From Clostridiaceae bacterium (GTDB taxonomy: Bacteria; Bacillota; Clostridia; Lachnospirales; Lachnospiraceae), in assembly GCA_009911065.1 (NCBI GenBank), contig QXWR01000007.1, forward strand, positions 83,690 through 147,689: a DNA stretch of 64,000 nt. Reading direction: 5' to 3'. Below, one piece after another: positions 17,282 to 25,850 of the stretch. The notes below the pieces were generated by a model, which saw nothing but the letters and a program-made list of their open reading frames with translations, was not told the DNA's origin and ran no database searches. Both the position numbers and the translations under genes were made by a program. How positions within the stretch are numbered: the stretch's first letter is position 1; every line of letters begins with the position of its first letter.

Positions 17282-18268
17282 CTTCTGTCCACTTTGACAA
17301 AGATGACAGGCTGCCATATGACCATCGCCCACATCATGAAGCTCCGGACATTTGGTCCTGCACAATTCGGTGGCATACTTACACCGGGTATGGAAATAAC
17401 AACCGGAAGGAGGATTTAAAGGACTTGGCACATCTCCGGTCAGAATCTCCCGCTTCATCTGATTATCCACATCTGGAATGGGAATGGCAGAAAGCAGGGC
17501 TTTTGTGTAAGGATGGGCCGGATTCTGATACAAATCTTCCTTTTTGGCAACCTCAACCACCCTTCCCAAATACATCACTGCAATACGGTCTGATATGTAT
17601 TTTACCACACTTAAATCATGGGAAATAAACAGATAGGTAAGGTCCTTGGTCTTTTTTAAATCCTGAATCAGATTGAGTACCTGCGCCCGCACCGATACGT
17701 CCAGGGCAGAAACTGGTTCATCACACACCACAAATTCCGGGTCCAGCACCAATGCTCTGGCAATCACGATTCTCTGCCTTTGTCCGCCGGAAAATTCATG
17801 GGGATACCGGTTCATCATGTTCTCCGGCATACCCACCAGTTCCATGATCTCCCGAACCTTCTGAATCCGCTCCTCATTGTTTCCAATGCCAAAAGCATCC
17901 AAGGGAGCTTTGATCAACTCTAACACGGTCATCCGGGGATTTAAAGAAGCATAGGGGTCCTGGAAAACTAGCTGCATTTTCCGGCGCATCTGACGCATCT
18001 GCTCCTTGTTATAGCGGGTAATATCCTGACCTCTGTATATTACTTCTCCAGAAGTGGGATTTAAAAGCCGGAGAATACACCGGCCCAACGTGGATTTTCC
18101 ACACCCAGACTCTCCCACCACTCCAATGGTTTCCCCCTTGTAAATGGAAAGATTCACCCGGTCTACTGCATGGACCACTTTGAGAGGCTTTCCGGCCCAT
18201 GTCTTTGAGGTAACAAATTCTTTTTTCACATCTTTTAGCTCAACCAGAACCTCTTTATCATTGGTCAT
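17270..18268 (-). CDS. oligopeptide/dipeptide ABC transporter ATP-binding protein, OppF/DppF type
   Basis: One of two ATPases that power peptide import. 332 residues from MTNDKEVL; this start overlaps the oppD-like stop by 11 bases. Walker [14 protein letters not shown]-loop [15 protein letters not shown], signature [15 protein letters not shown], Walker [13 protein letters not shown] and the H-loop [10 protein letters not shown] are all present. The C-terminal [12 protein letters not shown] with the cysteine-containing segment [19 protein letters not shown] is the oligopeptide-transporter extension, possibly an iron-sulfur-type cluster site as seen in some relatives. Last gene of the oppBCADF-like operon. 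Confidence 0.93.
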   Translation of the reverse strand: MTNDKEVLVELKDVKKEFVTSKTWAGKPLKVVHAVDRVNLSIYKGETIGVVGESGCGKSTLGRCILRLLNPTSGEVIYRGQDITRYNKEQMRQMRRKMQLVFQDPYASLNPRMTVLELIKAPLDAFGIGNNEERIQKVREIMELVGMPENMMNRYPHEFSGGQRQRIVIARALVLDPEFVVCDEPVSALDVSVRAQVLNLIQDLKKTKDLTYLFISHDLSVVKYISDRIAVMYLGRVVEVAKKEDLYQNPAHPYTKALLSAIPIPDVDNQMKREILTGDVPSPLNPPSGCYFHTRCKYATELCRTKCPELHDVGDGHMAACHLCQSGQKGRQ

Positions 18269-19253
18269 GTTCCCATCCTCCTTCTGCATCGTATTTCCAG
18301 CAGCGCACTTTATGTCCATCCACCTCTGCAAGTCCCGGCTCTTTCTCAAAACATTGTTTCTTTGCTTCCGGGCAACGGGTGCAGAACCGGCAGCCCTTTG
18401 GCATTTCGGAAAGATCTGGAACAGAACCTTTGATGTTAAACAGTTTCTCACCGGAATCCTGGTCCAGACGGGGAATGGATTTTAACAGTCCCTGAGTGTA
18501 GGGATGAAGAGGATTTTTAAAAATGCTTCTCACATCACTGTACTCCATCTCCTTGCCTGCATACATTACCATCACATCATCCGCCATCTCTGCCACCACC
18601 CCCATATCATGGGTAATCAACATAATCGACTTGTTTTCCTTCTCCTTTAATTCCCGCATCAGTTCCAAAATCTGTGCCTGAATGGTCACGTCCAACGCTG
18701 TAGTAGGCTCGTCGGCAATAAACAGAGAAGCGTTGCAGGACAAAGCCATGGCAATCATAACCCGTTGACGCATACCTCCAGAAAGCTGATGGGGATATTC
18801 TTTCAGACGCTGTGCCGGAGAAGGGATACCCACCTTTTGAAGCATTTCCTCTGCACGGTCCCAGGCTTCTTTTTTGTCCATCTTGCTGTGGGCGGTTATG
18901 GTTTCCACCAGCTGCTTTCCAATGGTCATCACCGGATTCAGCCCTGTCATGGAATCCTGGAAAATCATTGCAATCTCGTTTCCTCGAATCTGGCGGATTT
19001 CCTTCTCGGAAAGCTTGGTCAGATCTTTTCCTCCAAAAAGAATCTCCCCAGATGCAATTTTTCCGGAATGAGCCGGAATCAGCCGCAGAATCGACATACT
19101 TGTCACCGACTTGCCACAGCCGGACTCTCCCACGATTCCCAGTGTCTTGCCTTTTTTGATGACAAAAGACACTCCGTCCACAGCAGTAACAATCCCGTTC
19201 TTGCCGGAAAACTGAGTTACCAGCTTTTTCACTTCAATTAAATTCTCAGACAT
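18258..19253 (-). CDS. oligopeptide/dipeptide ABC transporter ATP-binding protein, OppD/DppD type
   Basis: 331 residues. Walker [15 protein letters not shown]-loop IFQDSMTGLNPVMTIG, signature LSGGMRQRVMIAMAL, Walker B LFIADEPTTALD, H-loop ITHDMGVV, and the C-terminal HPYTQGLLKSIP plus CRFCTRCPEAKKQC extension. Pairs with the OppF-type ATPase, whose start it overlaps. It follows the substrate-binding protein after a 170-base gap that contains a stable hairpin. Confidence 0.94.
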   Translation of the reverse strand: MSENLIEVKKLVTQFSGKNGIVTAVDGVSFVIKKGKTLGIVGESGCGKSVTSMSILRLIPAHSGKIASGEILFGGKDLTKLSEKEIRQIRGNEIAMIFQDSMTGLNPVMTIGKQLVETITAHSKMDKKEAWDRAEEMLQKVGIPSPAQRLKEYPHQLSGGMRQRVMIAMALSCNASLFIADEPTTALDVTIQAQILELMRELKEKENKSIMLITHDMGVVAEMADDVMVMYAGKEMEYSDVRSIFKNPLHPYTQGLLKSIPRLDQDSGEKLFNIKGSVPDLSEMPKGCRFCTRCPEAKKQCFEKEPGLAEVDGHKVRCWKYDAEGGWEHDQ

Positions 19254-19326
19254 TTACCTACCTCGCTTTTTTCTCTGTAAGAAGATGTCCCGCCGAACCA
19301 ACGTCTTCGGCTAAAATCCGGAAAAA

Positions 19327-19381
19327 TCCGGAGTCAAAGGAGAGAGAAGGCAAGAATCCACGCTCCTTCCTCTGACCCGGA
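19327..19381 (-). terminator. intra-operon hairpin between the binding-protein and ATPase genes
   Basis: Arms 19327-19341 and 19368-19381 (TCCGG then GTCAGAGGA paired, one bulge) form a stem of about 14 base pairs downstream of the substrate-binding protein stop. Such hairpins often protect the upstream mRNA or reduce read-through, raising binding protein relative to ATPases. A smaller hairpin GCCGAA/TTCGGC lies just beyond. Confidence 0.5.
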
Positions 19382-19425
19382 CTTTCATCCTCACTTAACC
19401 AAAAGACATTGCCGTCTGAACGTTT

Positions 19426-21120
19426 TTATTTGTTCACTTTCCAGGTCCATACATTTTTGTTCACATTGTAGTCAACCGCCCCTTCCCGGACATTTTCCAG
19501 CTTGTCGCTGTGGGCAAAAAGGTCATTGGTGAAATACAAATATGCTTTGGGCATCTGCTGGAACAGAACTTCCTGGTACTCATCATAAATCTTTTTCCGG
19601 GCTTCAAAGGTAATCTCCTTGGCTCCGGACTCACCGATCTGTCCCAAAGTCGGATCTTTTAACTGGGCAAAGTTATTGATGTAGCCAGCAGTCACGTTAG
19701 GCACAGACTCGGAAGGATCTACAGAGCCGGAAGAACCGATAAAGCAAAGATCATAATCGCCGTTGCGGGCATTGGTCAGCAAAGTCGGGAAATCCAACGT
19801 CTGGATTCTTGTCTTAATGCCGATTTTCTGTAAATCCTGCTGAATCAAAATCGCGCTCTTTTCTCTTACCTCATTTCCAGTGGAAACCAGCACTTCCAGT
19901 TCCCGGTTGGGGTCCCATCCGGCAGCCTCTACCATGGATTTTGCTTTCTCCGGGTCATACTCAATGGGAAGCAGTTTGGTGTTAAAATATTTGTGGTCTT
20001 CTGGCAGCGGTCCAATGGCAATCCGCGCCTGTCCCTGAAGCAGCTGATCCACAATCACCTGACGGTTAATGGCCAGACTGATAGCATGACGAATCTCTTC
20101 GGTCAGATAATCCCTGGAGGTGTTCATCGCCATATACTGATAGGCAAAGGTAGGAATGGATTTTGCCACTACTCCTGGTGTGTTGTTGGCTGCCTCCCAG
20201 TCTGCCAGAGGAAGCTGGGTATTGCCGGAAAGAACATCAATCTCCCCGCTCATCAGACCAGACAGAAGGTTGGAAGACTGGACTTTCTTAAATACCAGAC
20301 GGTCAAAATCCGGAGCGCCCAAGTAATAGTCTTTGTTGGCCTTAAATTCAATGGACACTCCAGATTCTGTAGAGTCAAAAATACAGGGTCCGGAACCAAT
20401 TGGTTTCTGCCAGAAAGCGTCATTGACCAAATCTGCATCGGAAATACCAGAAAGCAGGTGTTTGGGAATAATATAAAAATCACGGTTAATCAAAGCATAA
20501 ATAATGGATGGGTCCATGGGAGTCTTTAAGGTGAACTCCACCGTATGGTCGTCAATGGCTTTTACACCCACACTGTCTGCAGACAGCTCACATCCCGTCT
20601 CGTCGGTTCCCTCAAAATACTGCATACGAATCCGGCGCAGATAATTAAATTCTGCGGAAGAGGCCACCTGTGCAGAATAAACAATATCCTCTGCAGTAAC
20701 TGGTTCTCCATCGTGCCATTTTGCATTTTCATTGAGGTGATAAATAATCTTGTCCTGAGCTTCGTTGGTCTCCCAGCTGTCTGCCAGACGAGGCTCAAAG
20801 GTTCCGTCGGTGTTGATTACCATAAGACGGTCAAACATCAGCTCATTTACGTTGTCAGCTCCTGCATTGGTGGTATTCATTACCATAAAACTGTCCCAGT
20901 CGCCAGTCTGTGCCATGACAACCACCTTTTCGCCGCCGGAAGTCTGAGCATTGGACTCTTTCTGATCTCCAGAAGCCCCATTCCCTCCTTCTGTGGCGCT
21001 GCCTGCTGCCTGATTTCCTGCGCCTTCATTTCCTGCGCTCTGACCGCCTCCGCCACATGCAGAAAGCATCAAAACACATGCCATGGAAGCTGCTGCTGCT
21101 TTTACAAAATTCCGTTTCAT
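19426..21120 (-). CDS. peptide ABC transporter substrate-binding lipoprotein (family 5)
   Basis: Captures peptides outside the membrane and delivers them to the permease. 564 residues from MKRNFVKAA; lipobox MLSACGGGG sets the lipid-anchored Cys, followed by a Gly/Ser/Asn-rich linker. The family-5 fold is indicated by MVINTDGTFEPRLADSWE, WHDGEPVTAEDIVYS and GPLPEDHKYF. The ligand cannot be predicted, but the neighbouring dipeptidase and peptidase T favour short peptides. Lies third in the operon, between the OppC-type permease and the ATPases, and is followed by a stabilising hairpin. Confidence 0.94.
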   Translation of the reverse strand: MKRNFVKAAAASMACVLMLSACGGGGQSAGNEGAGNQAAGSATEGGNGASGDQKESNAQTSGGEKVVVMAQTGDWDSFMVMNTTNAGADNVNELMFDRLMVINTDGTFEPRLADSWETNEAQDKIIYHLNENAKWHDGEPVTAEDIVYSAQVASSAEFNYLRRIRMQYFEGTDETGCELSADSVGVKAIDDHTVEFTLKTPMDPSIIYALINRDFYIIPKHLLSGISDADLVNDAFWQKPIGSGPCIFDSTESGVSIEFKANKDYYLGAPDFDRLVFKKVQSSNLLSGLMSGEIDVLSGNTQLPLADWEAANNTPGVVAKSIPTFAYQYMAMNTSRDYLTEEIRHAISLAINRQVIVDQLLQGQARIAIGPLPEDHKYFNTKLLPIEYDPEKAKSMVEAAGWDPNRELEVLVSTGNEVREKSAILIQQDLQKIGIKTRIQTLDFPTLLTNARNGDYDLCFIGSSGSVDPSESVPNVTAGYINNFAQLKDPTLGQIGESGAKEITFEARKKIYDEYQEVLFQQMPKAYLYFTNDLFAHSDKLENVREGAVDYNVNKNVWTWKVNK

Positions 21121-21133
21121 AATGATCCTCCTT

Positions 21134-22015
21134 TTATTTTTTCTTAATCTTTGTCTTTGAATCAAGGGCGTCCCGGATTCCGTCGCCAATAAAGTTAATG
21201 CTTGACACTGTCAGCACCAACAAAATTCCCGGCGGTACCCAAAGCCATGGCCTTGATGAAAGCACAGTAATTGACTGAGCCGCATAGAGGATATTTCCCC
21301 AGGAAGCCTCCGGCGGCTGTACGCCCATTCCCAGGAAGCTGAGGGCAGATTCCTGAATAATGGCCTGAGCGGTACGAAAGGTAAAGTTAATCAGAATCGG
21401 CGCAAATGCGTTTGGTATCACATATTTCACCAAAAGGGGAATATCTTTCGTTCCCACTGCCTTTGCAGATTCCACGTATTCCTTCTCTCTCACTGACAAA
21501 ACATTTCCATAAATCAACTTTGCAAAATCCGTCCATCCCAGAACTCCAATGACCAGCGTTACCGTCCACACGGACGGCCCGATCACCGACACCAGCACCA
21601 GTACCAGAATCATAGAGGGAAAGGACATGAAAATGTCTGCCGCCCGCATAACAATGGTCTCCCATATTCCCTTGTAATATCCAGCGATCAACCCTAAGGG
21701 GACGCCGATACAAAGGCTGATAATAGCTGACAAAAGTCCTACCAGAAGGGAAACCCGGCCTCCGAATATCAGCCTTGCAAATACATCCCGGCCTGTATCG
21801 TCAGTTCCTAAAAAGTGTCCTGGCCCCGGCTTGCTGCTAAAAGCAAGAATATCCGATGTATACGGGTCTAACTTGAGAATCATAGGCAAAAACACTACCA
21901 GAAGTACTTCCAGCACAATAATCCCCACCCCGATCATGGCCAATCTGTGAGCCATGAATTTCTTCAGCACATCCCGGTAATAAGAGTCTTTTTTCACTGT
22001 ATTTGTCTCTGACAT
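21134..22015 (-). CDS. peptide ABC transporter permease, OppC/DppC type
   Basis: 293 residues, with an N-terminal membrane helix (MIGVGIIVLEVLLVVFLP) and a BPD-transport core. The coupling EAA-type loop reads YVESAKAVGTKDIPLLVKYVIPNAFAPIL. The conserved FLGTDDTGRDVFARLIFG segment of the OppC family is present. Forms the channel with the OppB-type permease, which precedes it by 11 bases. Confidence 0.94.
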   Translation of the reverse strand: MSETNTVKKDSYYRDVLKKFMAHRLAMIGVGIIVLEVLLVVFLPMILKLDPYTSDILAFSSKPGPGHFLGTDDTGRDVFARLIFGGRVSLLVGLLSAIISLCIGVPLGLIAGYYKGIWETIVMRAADIFMSFPSMILVLVLVSVIGPSVWTVTLVIGVLGWTDFAKLIYGNVLSVREKEYVESAKAVGTKDIPLLVKYVIPNAFAPILINFTFRTAQAIIQESALSFLGMGVQPPEASWGNILYAAQSITVLSSRPWLWVPPGILLVLTVSSINFIGDGIRDALDSKTKIKKK

Positions 22016-22026
22016 GTTCTCACCTC

Positions 22027-22980
22027 CTAACGGCTCTCCCGAATCTTCGGGTCAAGCAGGCTGTATGCAATATCGGTCAGCACATTTCCAATCAGCACAG
22101 CAGCCGCAATCACTACGGTAATTCCCATAATCATGGGATAATCCCTTGCATTGATGGACTGAACCATAAGACTTCCCAGTCCCGGCCAGCTAAACACCTG
22201 CTCTGCCACCACTGCCCCGCCGAACATAAAGGGAATCATTGTGCTTAAAACAGTGACAACGGGAATCAGCGCATTCCGAAGGCCATGGACAATGACCACC
22301 CTTGGCTCTGCAAGCCCTTTGGCTCTGGCCGTGCGGATATAATCCTCGCTGAATACCTCCATCATACTTCCTCTGGTCTGGCGCAAAATGCTGCCAATGT
22401 TAAATATGGTCAGCACCAGACTGGGAAGAATCAGATGCCGGACTGCAGAAGCCATGGTATGTACGCCTGCGTCATACATGCCTCCCATGGGAAGTATCTT
22501 AAACCGAACTGCAAAAAGATAGATCATCACCAGTCCTGTAAAAAAGGTAGGTGTGGACGCTCCCACAAATGCAAAACCAGAAGAAGCGTAATCCCATACG
22601 GAATACGGTTTGTAAGCTGACATAATGCCAAGAGGCACTGCAATCAGAATCGAGAGAACCGTGGACGTAAGGGTAAGAATCAATGTGGGACCCAGTTTTT
22701 CCAAAACCTGCTCCAAAACCGGAAGGTTATTTCGGTAGGATACCCCCAGATTTCCCTGAAGCATGGATACAAGCCACCGGAAATACTGGATGATAGCAGG
22801 ATCGTCTAATCCCATCTGAGCTTTCAGCGCCTCCATATCCTCTTTGGTGGCCATTGGATCTGCCATCAACATCTCCAGAGGACTTCCGGGAGCCATTGCC
22901 GAAATCAGATAAACCAGTACGGTAATCCCGAAAAATGTGGGAATCGCTACCAACAGACGCTTTACTGTGTACTTTAACAT
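22027..22980 (-). CDS. peptide ABC transporter permease, OppB/DppB type
   Basis: 317 residues, first gene of the transporter operon. N-terminal TVKRLLVAIPTFFGITVLVYLI is the usual first helix, followed by GSPLEMLMADP, the DYIRTARAKGLAEPRVVIVHGLRNALIPVV coupling loop and PGLGSLMVQSINARDYPMIMG near the C-terminus. The promoter has TTGACA and a TATTAT box that lies inside a palindromic operator-like sequence shared with the UroD-like gene. Divergent from peptidase T. Confidence 0.94.
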   Translation of the reverse strand: MLKYTVKRLLVAIPTFFGITVLVYLISAMAPGSPLEMLMADPMATKEDMEALKAQMGLDDPAIIQYFRWLVSMLQGNLGVSYRNNLPVLEQVLEKLGPTLILTLTSTVLSILIAVPLGIMSAYKPYSVWDYASSGFAFVGASTPTFFTGLVMIYLFAVRFKILPMGGMYDAGVHTMASAVRHLILPSLVLTIFNIGSILRQTRGSMMEVFSEDYIRTARAKGLAEPRVVIVHGLRNALIPVVTVLSTMIPFMFGGAVVAEQVFSWPGLGSLMVQSINARDYPMIMGITVVIAAAVLIGNVLTDIAYSLLDPKIRESR

Positions 22981-23015
22981 GTTGTTTATCGACCTCCGTT
23001 AAGAATATCATTATT

Positions 23016-23033
23016 ATATTACTAATAATATCA
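23016..23033 (-). promoter_or_regulatory. operator-like palindrome at the opp promoter
   Basis: The plus-strand sequence ATATTACTAATAATATCA contains the odd palindrome TATTACTAATA (23017-23027). It overlaps the -10 box. The same 18 bases, with changes at two positions, lie at the same place in the promoter of the UroD-like gene (25536-25553). Confidence 0.6.
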
Positions 23034-23052
23034 CAAATATCAAAACTGTCAA
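23025..23052 (-). promoter_or_regulatory. opp operon promoter
   Basis: Minus-strand TTGACA (23047-23052), 16-base spacer, TATTAT (23025-23030). The -10 box is covered by the operator-like palindrome, so a bound repressor would block RNA polymerase. Confidence 0.6.
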
Positions 23053-23135
23053 TACCAATTCTATATTTCATTCTATTTTTAGAAAAAATAGACAAAAATT
23101 TAACCAATTCTTAACAAGAACGTCAAAAGCCAAGG

Positions 23136-23254
23136 ATTTACTTCCAGATGAATGCAGCGAAGTACTAGACAAGAAGCTCTTGACGAAATCCGGAAAACAT
23201 GTTTTAATCCCCTTAGAAAATAGGATGTAGTGGTGCATTCATCTGGAAATAAAT
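23136..23254. repeat. 21-base inverted repeat upstream of pepT
   Basis: Arms 23136-23156 and 23234-23254 are complementary at 20 of 21 positions (core CTTCCAGATGAATGCA), 77 bases apart. The putative pepT promoter lies between them. Could be a small mobile-element remnant or a regulatory fold. Confidence 0.8.
23180..23208 (+). promoter_or_regulatory. probable pepT promoter
   Basis: TTGACG (23180-23185), 17-base spacer, TTTAAT (23203-23208). It sits in the loop of the long inverted repeat, so the leader would include only the right arm. Confidence 0.45.
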
Positions 23255-23286
23255 GCAACGCTAATGGAAAAGGAAAGGAGAAAAAC

Positions 23287-24504
23287 ATGAATGTTACAGA
23301 ACGTTTCTTAAAATACGTAAGCTGCGATACCCAGTCTGACAGCCGCAGCCACCAAACTCCCTCCACTCCAGGCCAGCTTACCCTGGCGGCGAGTCTTGTT
23401 GAAGAGCTGAAATGTATGGGAATTGAGAATGCACACCAAGATCAGTATGGTTGTGTCTATGGCCATATCGCCCCATCCAAAGGGTGTATCCGCCCAGGTC
23501 TTGCCTTGATTGCCCATATGGATACTGCCATGGATATGTCCGGCGCCAATGTCCGTCCCCGGATTGTAAAGGACTATGATGGAGGTCCGATTGTCCTTAA
23601 CCAGGAAAAATCCATTGTCACCAAACCTTCTGACTTTCCTTCTCTCCTTGCTCATATTGGACAGGATTTGATTGTCACAGACGGAACCACTCTTTTGGGA
23701 GCAGACGACAAGGCTGGTATTGCCGAGATTATGACTCTGGCAGATTTCCTTATGGCCAATCCGGATTTCCCTCATCCCCCTGTGTCCATCCTCTTTACGC
23801 CAGACGAGGAGATTGGACGGGGCAGCGATCATGTAGATCTTAAAAAACTGGATGCAGCCTATGGATACACCGTAGACGGCGGCCTTTTGGGAGAACTTTC
23901 CTATGAGAATTTCAATGCTGCTGCCGCCCAGGTCACATTTCATGGAGTTACAGCTCATCCAGGTTACGCCAAAGGAGTGATGAAAAGCGCCATGCTGATT
24001 GCCATGGAATTTCATTCCCTCCTTCCCGTCTATCAGACCCCTGCCTGCACTCAGGACCGGGAAGGATTCTTCCATTTGGACCACATGGAAGGCACCACAG
24101 AAACCGCTGTTTTAAACTATCTGATTCGGGACCATGACCATTCCCTTTTCCTGGAACGCCACCAGTTAATGGAGGAATGCGTCCAATTCTTAAACCGGAA
24201 ATATGGTCCGGAAACCGTGGAAATTACCTTTACGGAAAACTACCAAAATATGTATGAAAAAGTAAAGGATCATCCGGAACTGATTGACTGGGCCATCCAG
24301 GCCATGGAGCAGGCTTCCATCTCCCCCATGATCACTCCCATTCGGGGAGGAACCGACGGCGCGCGCCTGTCCTTTGCCGGACTGCCCTGCCCCAATCTGT
24401 GTACCGGAGGACAAAATGGCCACGGCCGCCACGAGTACGTCTCCTGTCAGGCTATGGAAAAAGTCACAGAACTTCTCAAAAACCTGGTAAAGCTGTTTGC
24501 TTAG
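23287..24504 (+). CDS. pepT: peptidase T (tripeptide aminopeptidase)
   Basis: M20B zinc aminopeptidase that removes the N-terminal residue of tripeptides in the cytoplasm. 405 residues from MNVTERF, with AAAGGAG upstream. Motifs: LIAHMDTAMDMSG (metal His, Asp), LLGADDKAGIAEIM (bridging Asp), FTPDEEIGRGSDHVD (catalytic Glu), YTVDGG (metal Asp), FHGVTAHPGYAKG, PIRGGTDGARLSF and TGGQNGHGRHEYV (last metal His). Divergent from the opp-like operon, completing a peptide import and breakdown set with the dipeptidase at 15790-17208. Confidence 0.96.
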   Translation: MNVTERFLKYVSCDTQSDSRSHQTPSTPGQLTLAASLVEELKCMGIENAHQDQYGCVYGHIAPSKGCIRPGLALIAHMDTAMDMSGANVRPRIVKDYDGGPIVLNQEKSIVTKPSDFPSLLAHIGQDLIVTDGTTLLGADDKAGIAEIMTLADFLMANPDFPHPPVSILFTPDEEIGRGSDHVDLKKLDAAYGYTVDGGLLGELSYENFNAAAAQVTFHGVTAHPGYAKGVMKSAMLIAMEFHSLLPVYQTPACTQDREGFFHLDHMEGTTETAVLNYLIRDHDHSLFLERHQLMEECVQFLNRKYGPETVEITFTENYQNMYEKVKDHPELIDWAIQAMEQASISPMITPIRGGTDGARLSFAGLPCPNLCTGGQNGHGRHEYVSCQAMEKVTELLKNLVKLFA

Positions 24505-24516
24505 GAATTTTTCACC

Positions 24517-25482
24517 CTAACAATTACGGGCCGCCTCCACAGCCATCCGCACCTTTGTCCGGTCTTGCTGGGTGGACAGCGTGCAGTCTGCTCCCAAGAT
24601 CAATCCTTTTCTTCCAAAGGTGTCCACCACCTTCTTCACTTCTGCCTCGATCTCTGTTTTGCTTCCCTCTACCAGCGCTCCATGGTGGTTGGGAAGCCCT
24701 CCCATGATGGTCTTTCCTACAAACAGTTCTCTCCCCTTTTCCAGAGAGAAGGGAGCTTCGTAAACGCCCCAGTTGACCACGTCTGCATAAACGCTGTAAT
24801 CCCGGTACCGCTCCATATTCAAATGATCTTTGCATATATGAAGAAAACTGTATCCCCCTGCATCCTGAATGGCCTTTAATACTCTTAAATCAAATGGCTT
24901 TATCCATTTTGCAAATTCTTCATCTGTAAAAAATTCATGTTCACCGCCTAAAGCTGCATAATATACAGAATCCAGACCTGCTTTAATATAACTTTCTGCC
25001 AGCTCGCACAGCACATCTGTAATTCGCTCCATAGCTGACAGCATTTTCTTCTCATCCCATCTTAAAAAATCCACCTGCATCTGTCTGGCCGCATAATAAT
25101 TCACTCCCGCCTGCTCAATGGGATGGATTCCGGACGCGCAGATTCCATGAAGGGTCCCCATGGTAAATACATCCTTGTCACAGTTTTCCAAAATCTTTTT
25201 TGTCATGTCCATCTGGTTCTTCATAAATTCGTCTTCCATGGTGATAACCGGAATCAGCCGGTCATAATCCTCTGGGGTGTGAATGGTTCCAAAAACTGGA
25301 ATCAAATTTTCATTCATAATCTTACACACATCTGCATCGGTCTCCCGGAAAAATTCCAAATGAGCTTTTACTCCTGCCCCTCCCCTCTTTTCTCCATCTG
25401 GAAAATGAAGGGAAAAACTGGAAGGAATCCCATCTAAATCCTTCTGTTCAATCGCTGCAATCACACGCTCTTTTTTCGTCAT
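24517..25482 (-). CDS. UroD-family methyltransferase-like protein
   Basis: 321 residues related to uroporphyrinogen decarboxylase and to the corrinoid:cofactor methyltransferases MtaA/MtbA. A likely zinc site is formed by LHICKDHLN (His and Cys) and the C-terminal GADCTLST (Cys), the pattern of the methyltransferase branch rather than true UroD. No corrinoid protein or haem pathway gene lies nearby, so partner and substrate are unknown. AAAAGGAG precedes the ATG. Its promoter contains the same operator-like palindrome as the opp operon, indicating joint control. It converges on pepT with 12 bases between stops. Confidence 0.8.
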   Translation of the reverse strand: MTKKERVIAAIEQKDLDGIPSSFSLHFPDGEKRGGAGVKAHLEFFRETDADVCKIMNENLIPVFGTIHTPEDYDRLIPVITMEDEFMKNQMDMTKKILENCDKDVFTMGTLHGICASGIHPIEQAGVNYYAARQMQVDFLRWDEKKMLSAMERITDVLCELAESYIKAGLDSVYYAALGGEHEFFTDEEFAKWIKPFDLRVLKAIQDAGGYSFLHICKDHLNMERYRDYSVYADVVNWGVYEAPFSLEKGRELFVGKTIMGGLPNHHGALVEGSKTEIEAEVKKVVDTFGRKGLILGADCTLSTQQDRTKVRMAVEAARNC

Positions 25483-25535
25483 GGTTCATTCTCCTTTTTA
25501 ACAAATTTAATAATCTTTTTAATCATGTTTTAAAT

Positions 25536-25553
25536 ATATCACTAATAATATTA
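25536..25553 (-). promoter_or_regulatory. operator-like palindrome at the UroD-like gene promoter
   Basis: Plus-strand ATATCACTAATAATATTA, differing from the opp operator-like site (23016-23033) at two of 18 positions, and in the same register to the -10 box. Confidence 0.55.
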
Positions 25554-25574
25554 GATGGCAAGATCTTTTGTCAT
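25545..25574 (-). promoter_or_regulatory. promoter of the UroD-like gene
   Basis: Minus-strand ATGACA (25569-25574), 18-base spacer, TATTAT (25545-25550), about 65 bases upstream of the start codon. Confidence 0.5.
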
Positions 25575-25850
25575 TTTCTACTTTTTACACACAAAAGAAG
25601 GATTTATTTTGTATAGTTTTCACAATACCTACTCTTCCCTGAACAAAAATACCCCCACATTCCAAAACACTCTGTCCTGTCAAGGTACTTTCCCATTGTT
25701 TCTTAAGGTAATTTTTGTAAACTTTTCATTCGTATAAATCCTCCCATTTCCGCCAATCCTTACACTGTCAGGAAATCGAATATAACTGTTCACAAGGATT
25801 CCTTGCTACACGGTTATGCGGTTACATCTAAATTGCGGAGGTAGAAAACT

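Noticed and set aside
25690..25850. Sigma-F or sigma-G promoter ahead of sigG
   Set aside because: No pair of elements with the right spacing and consensus could be identified with confidence.
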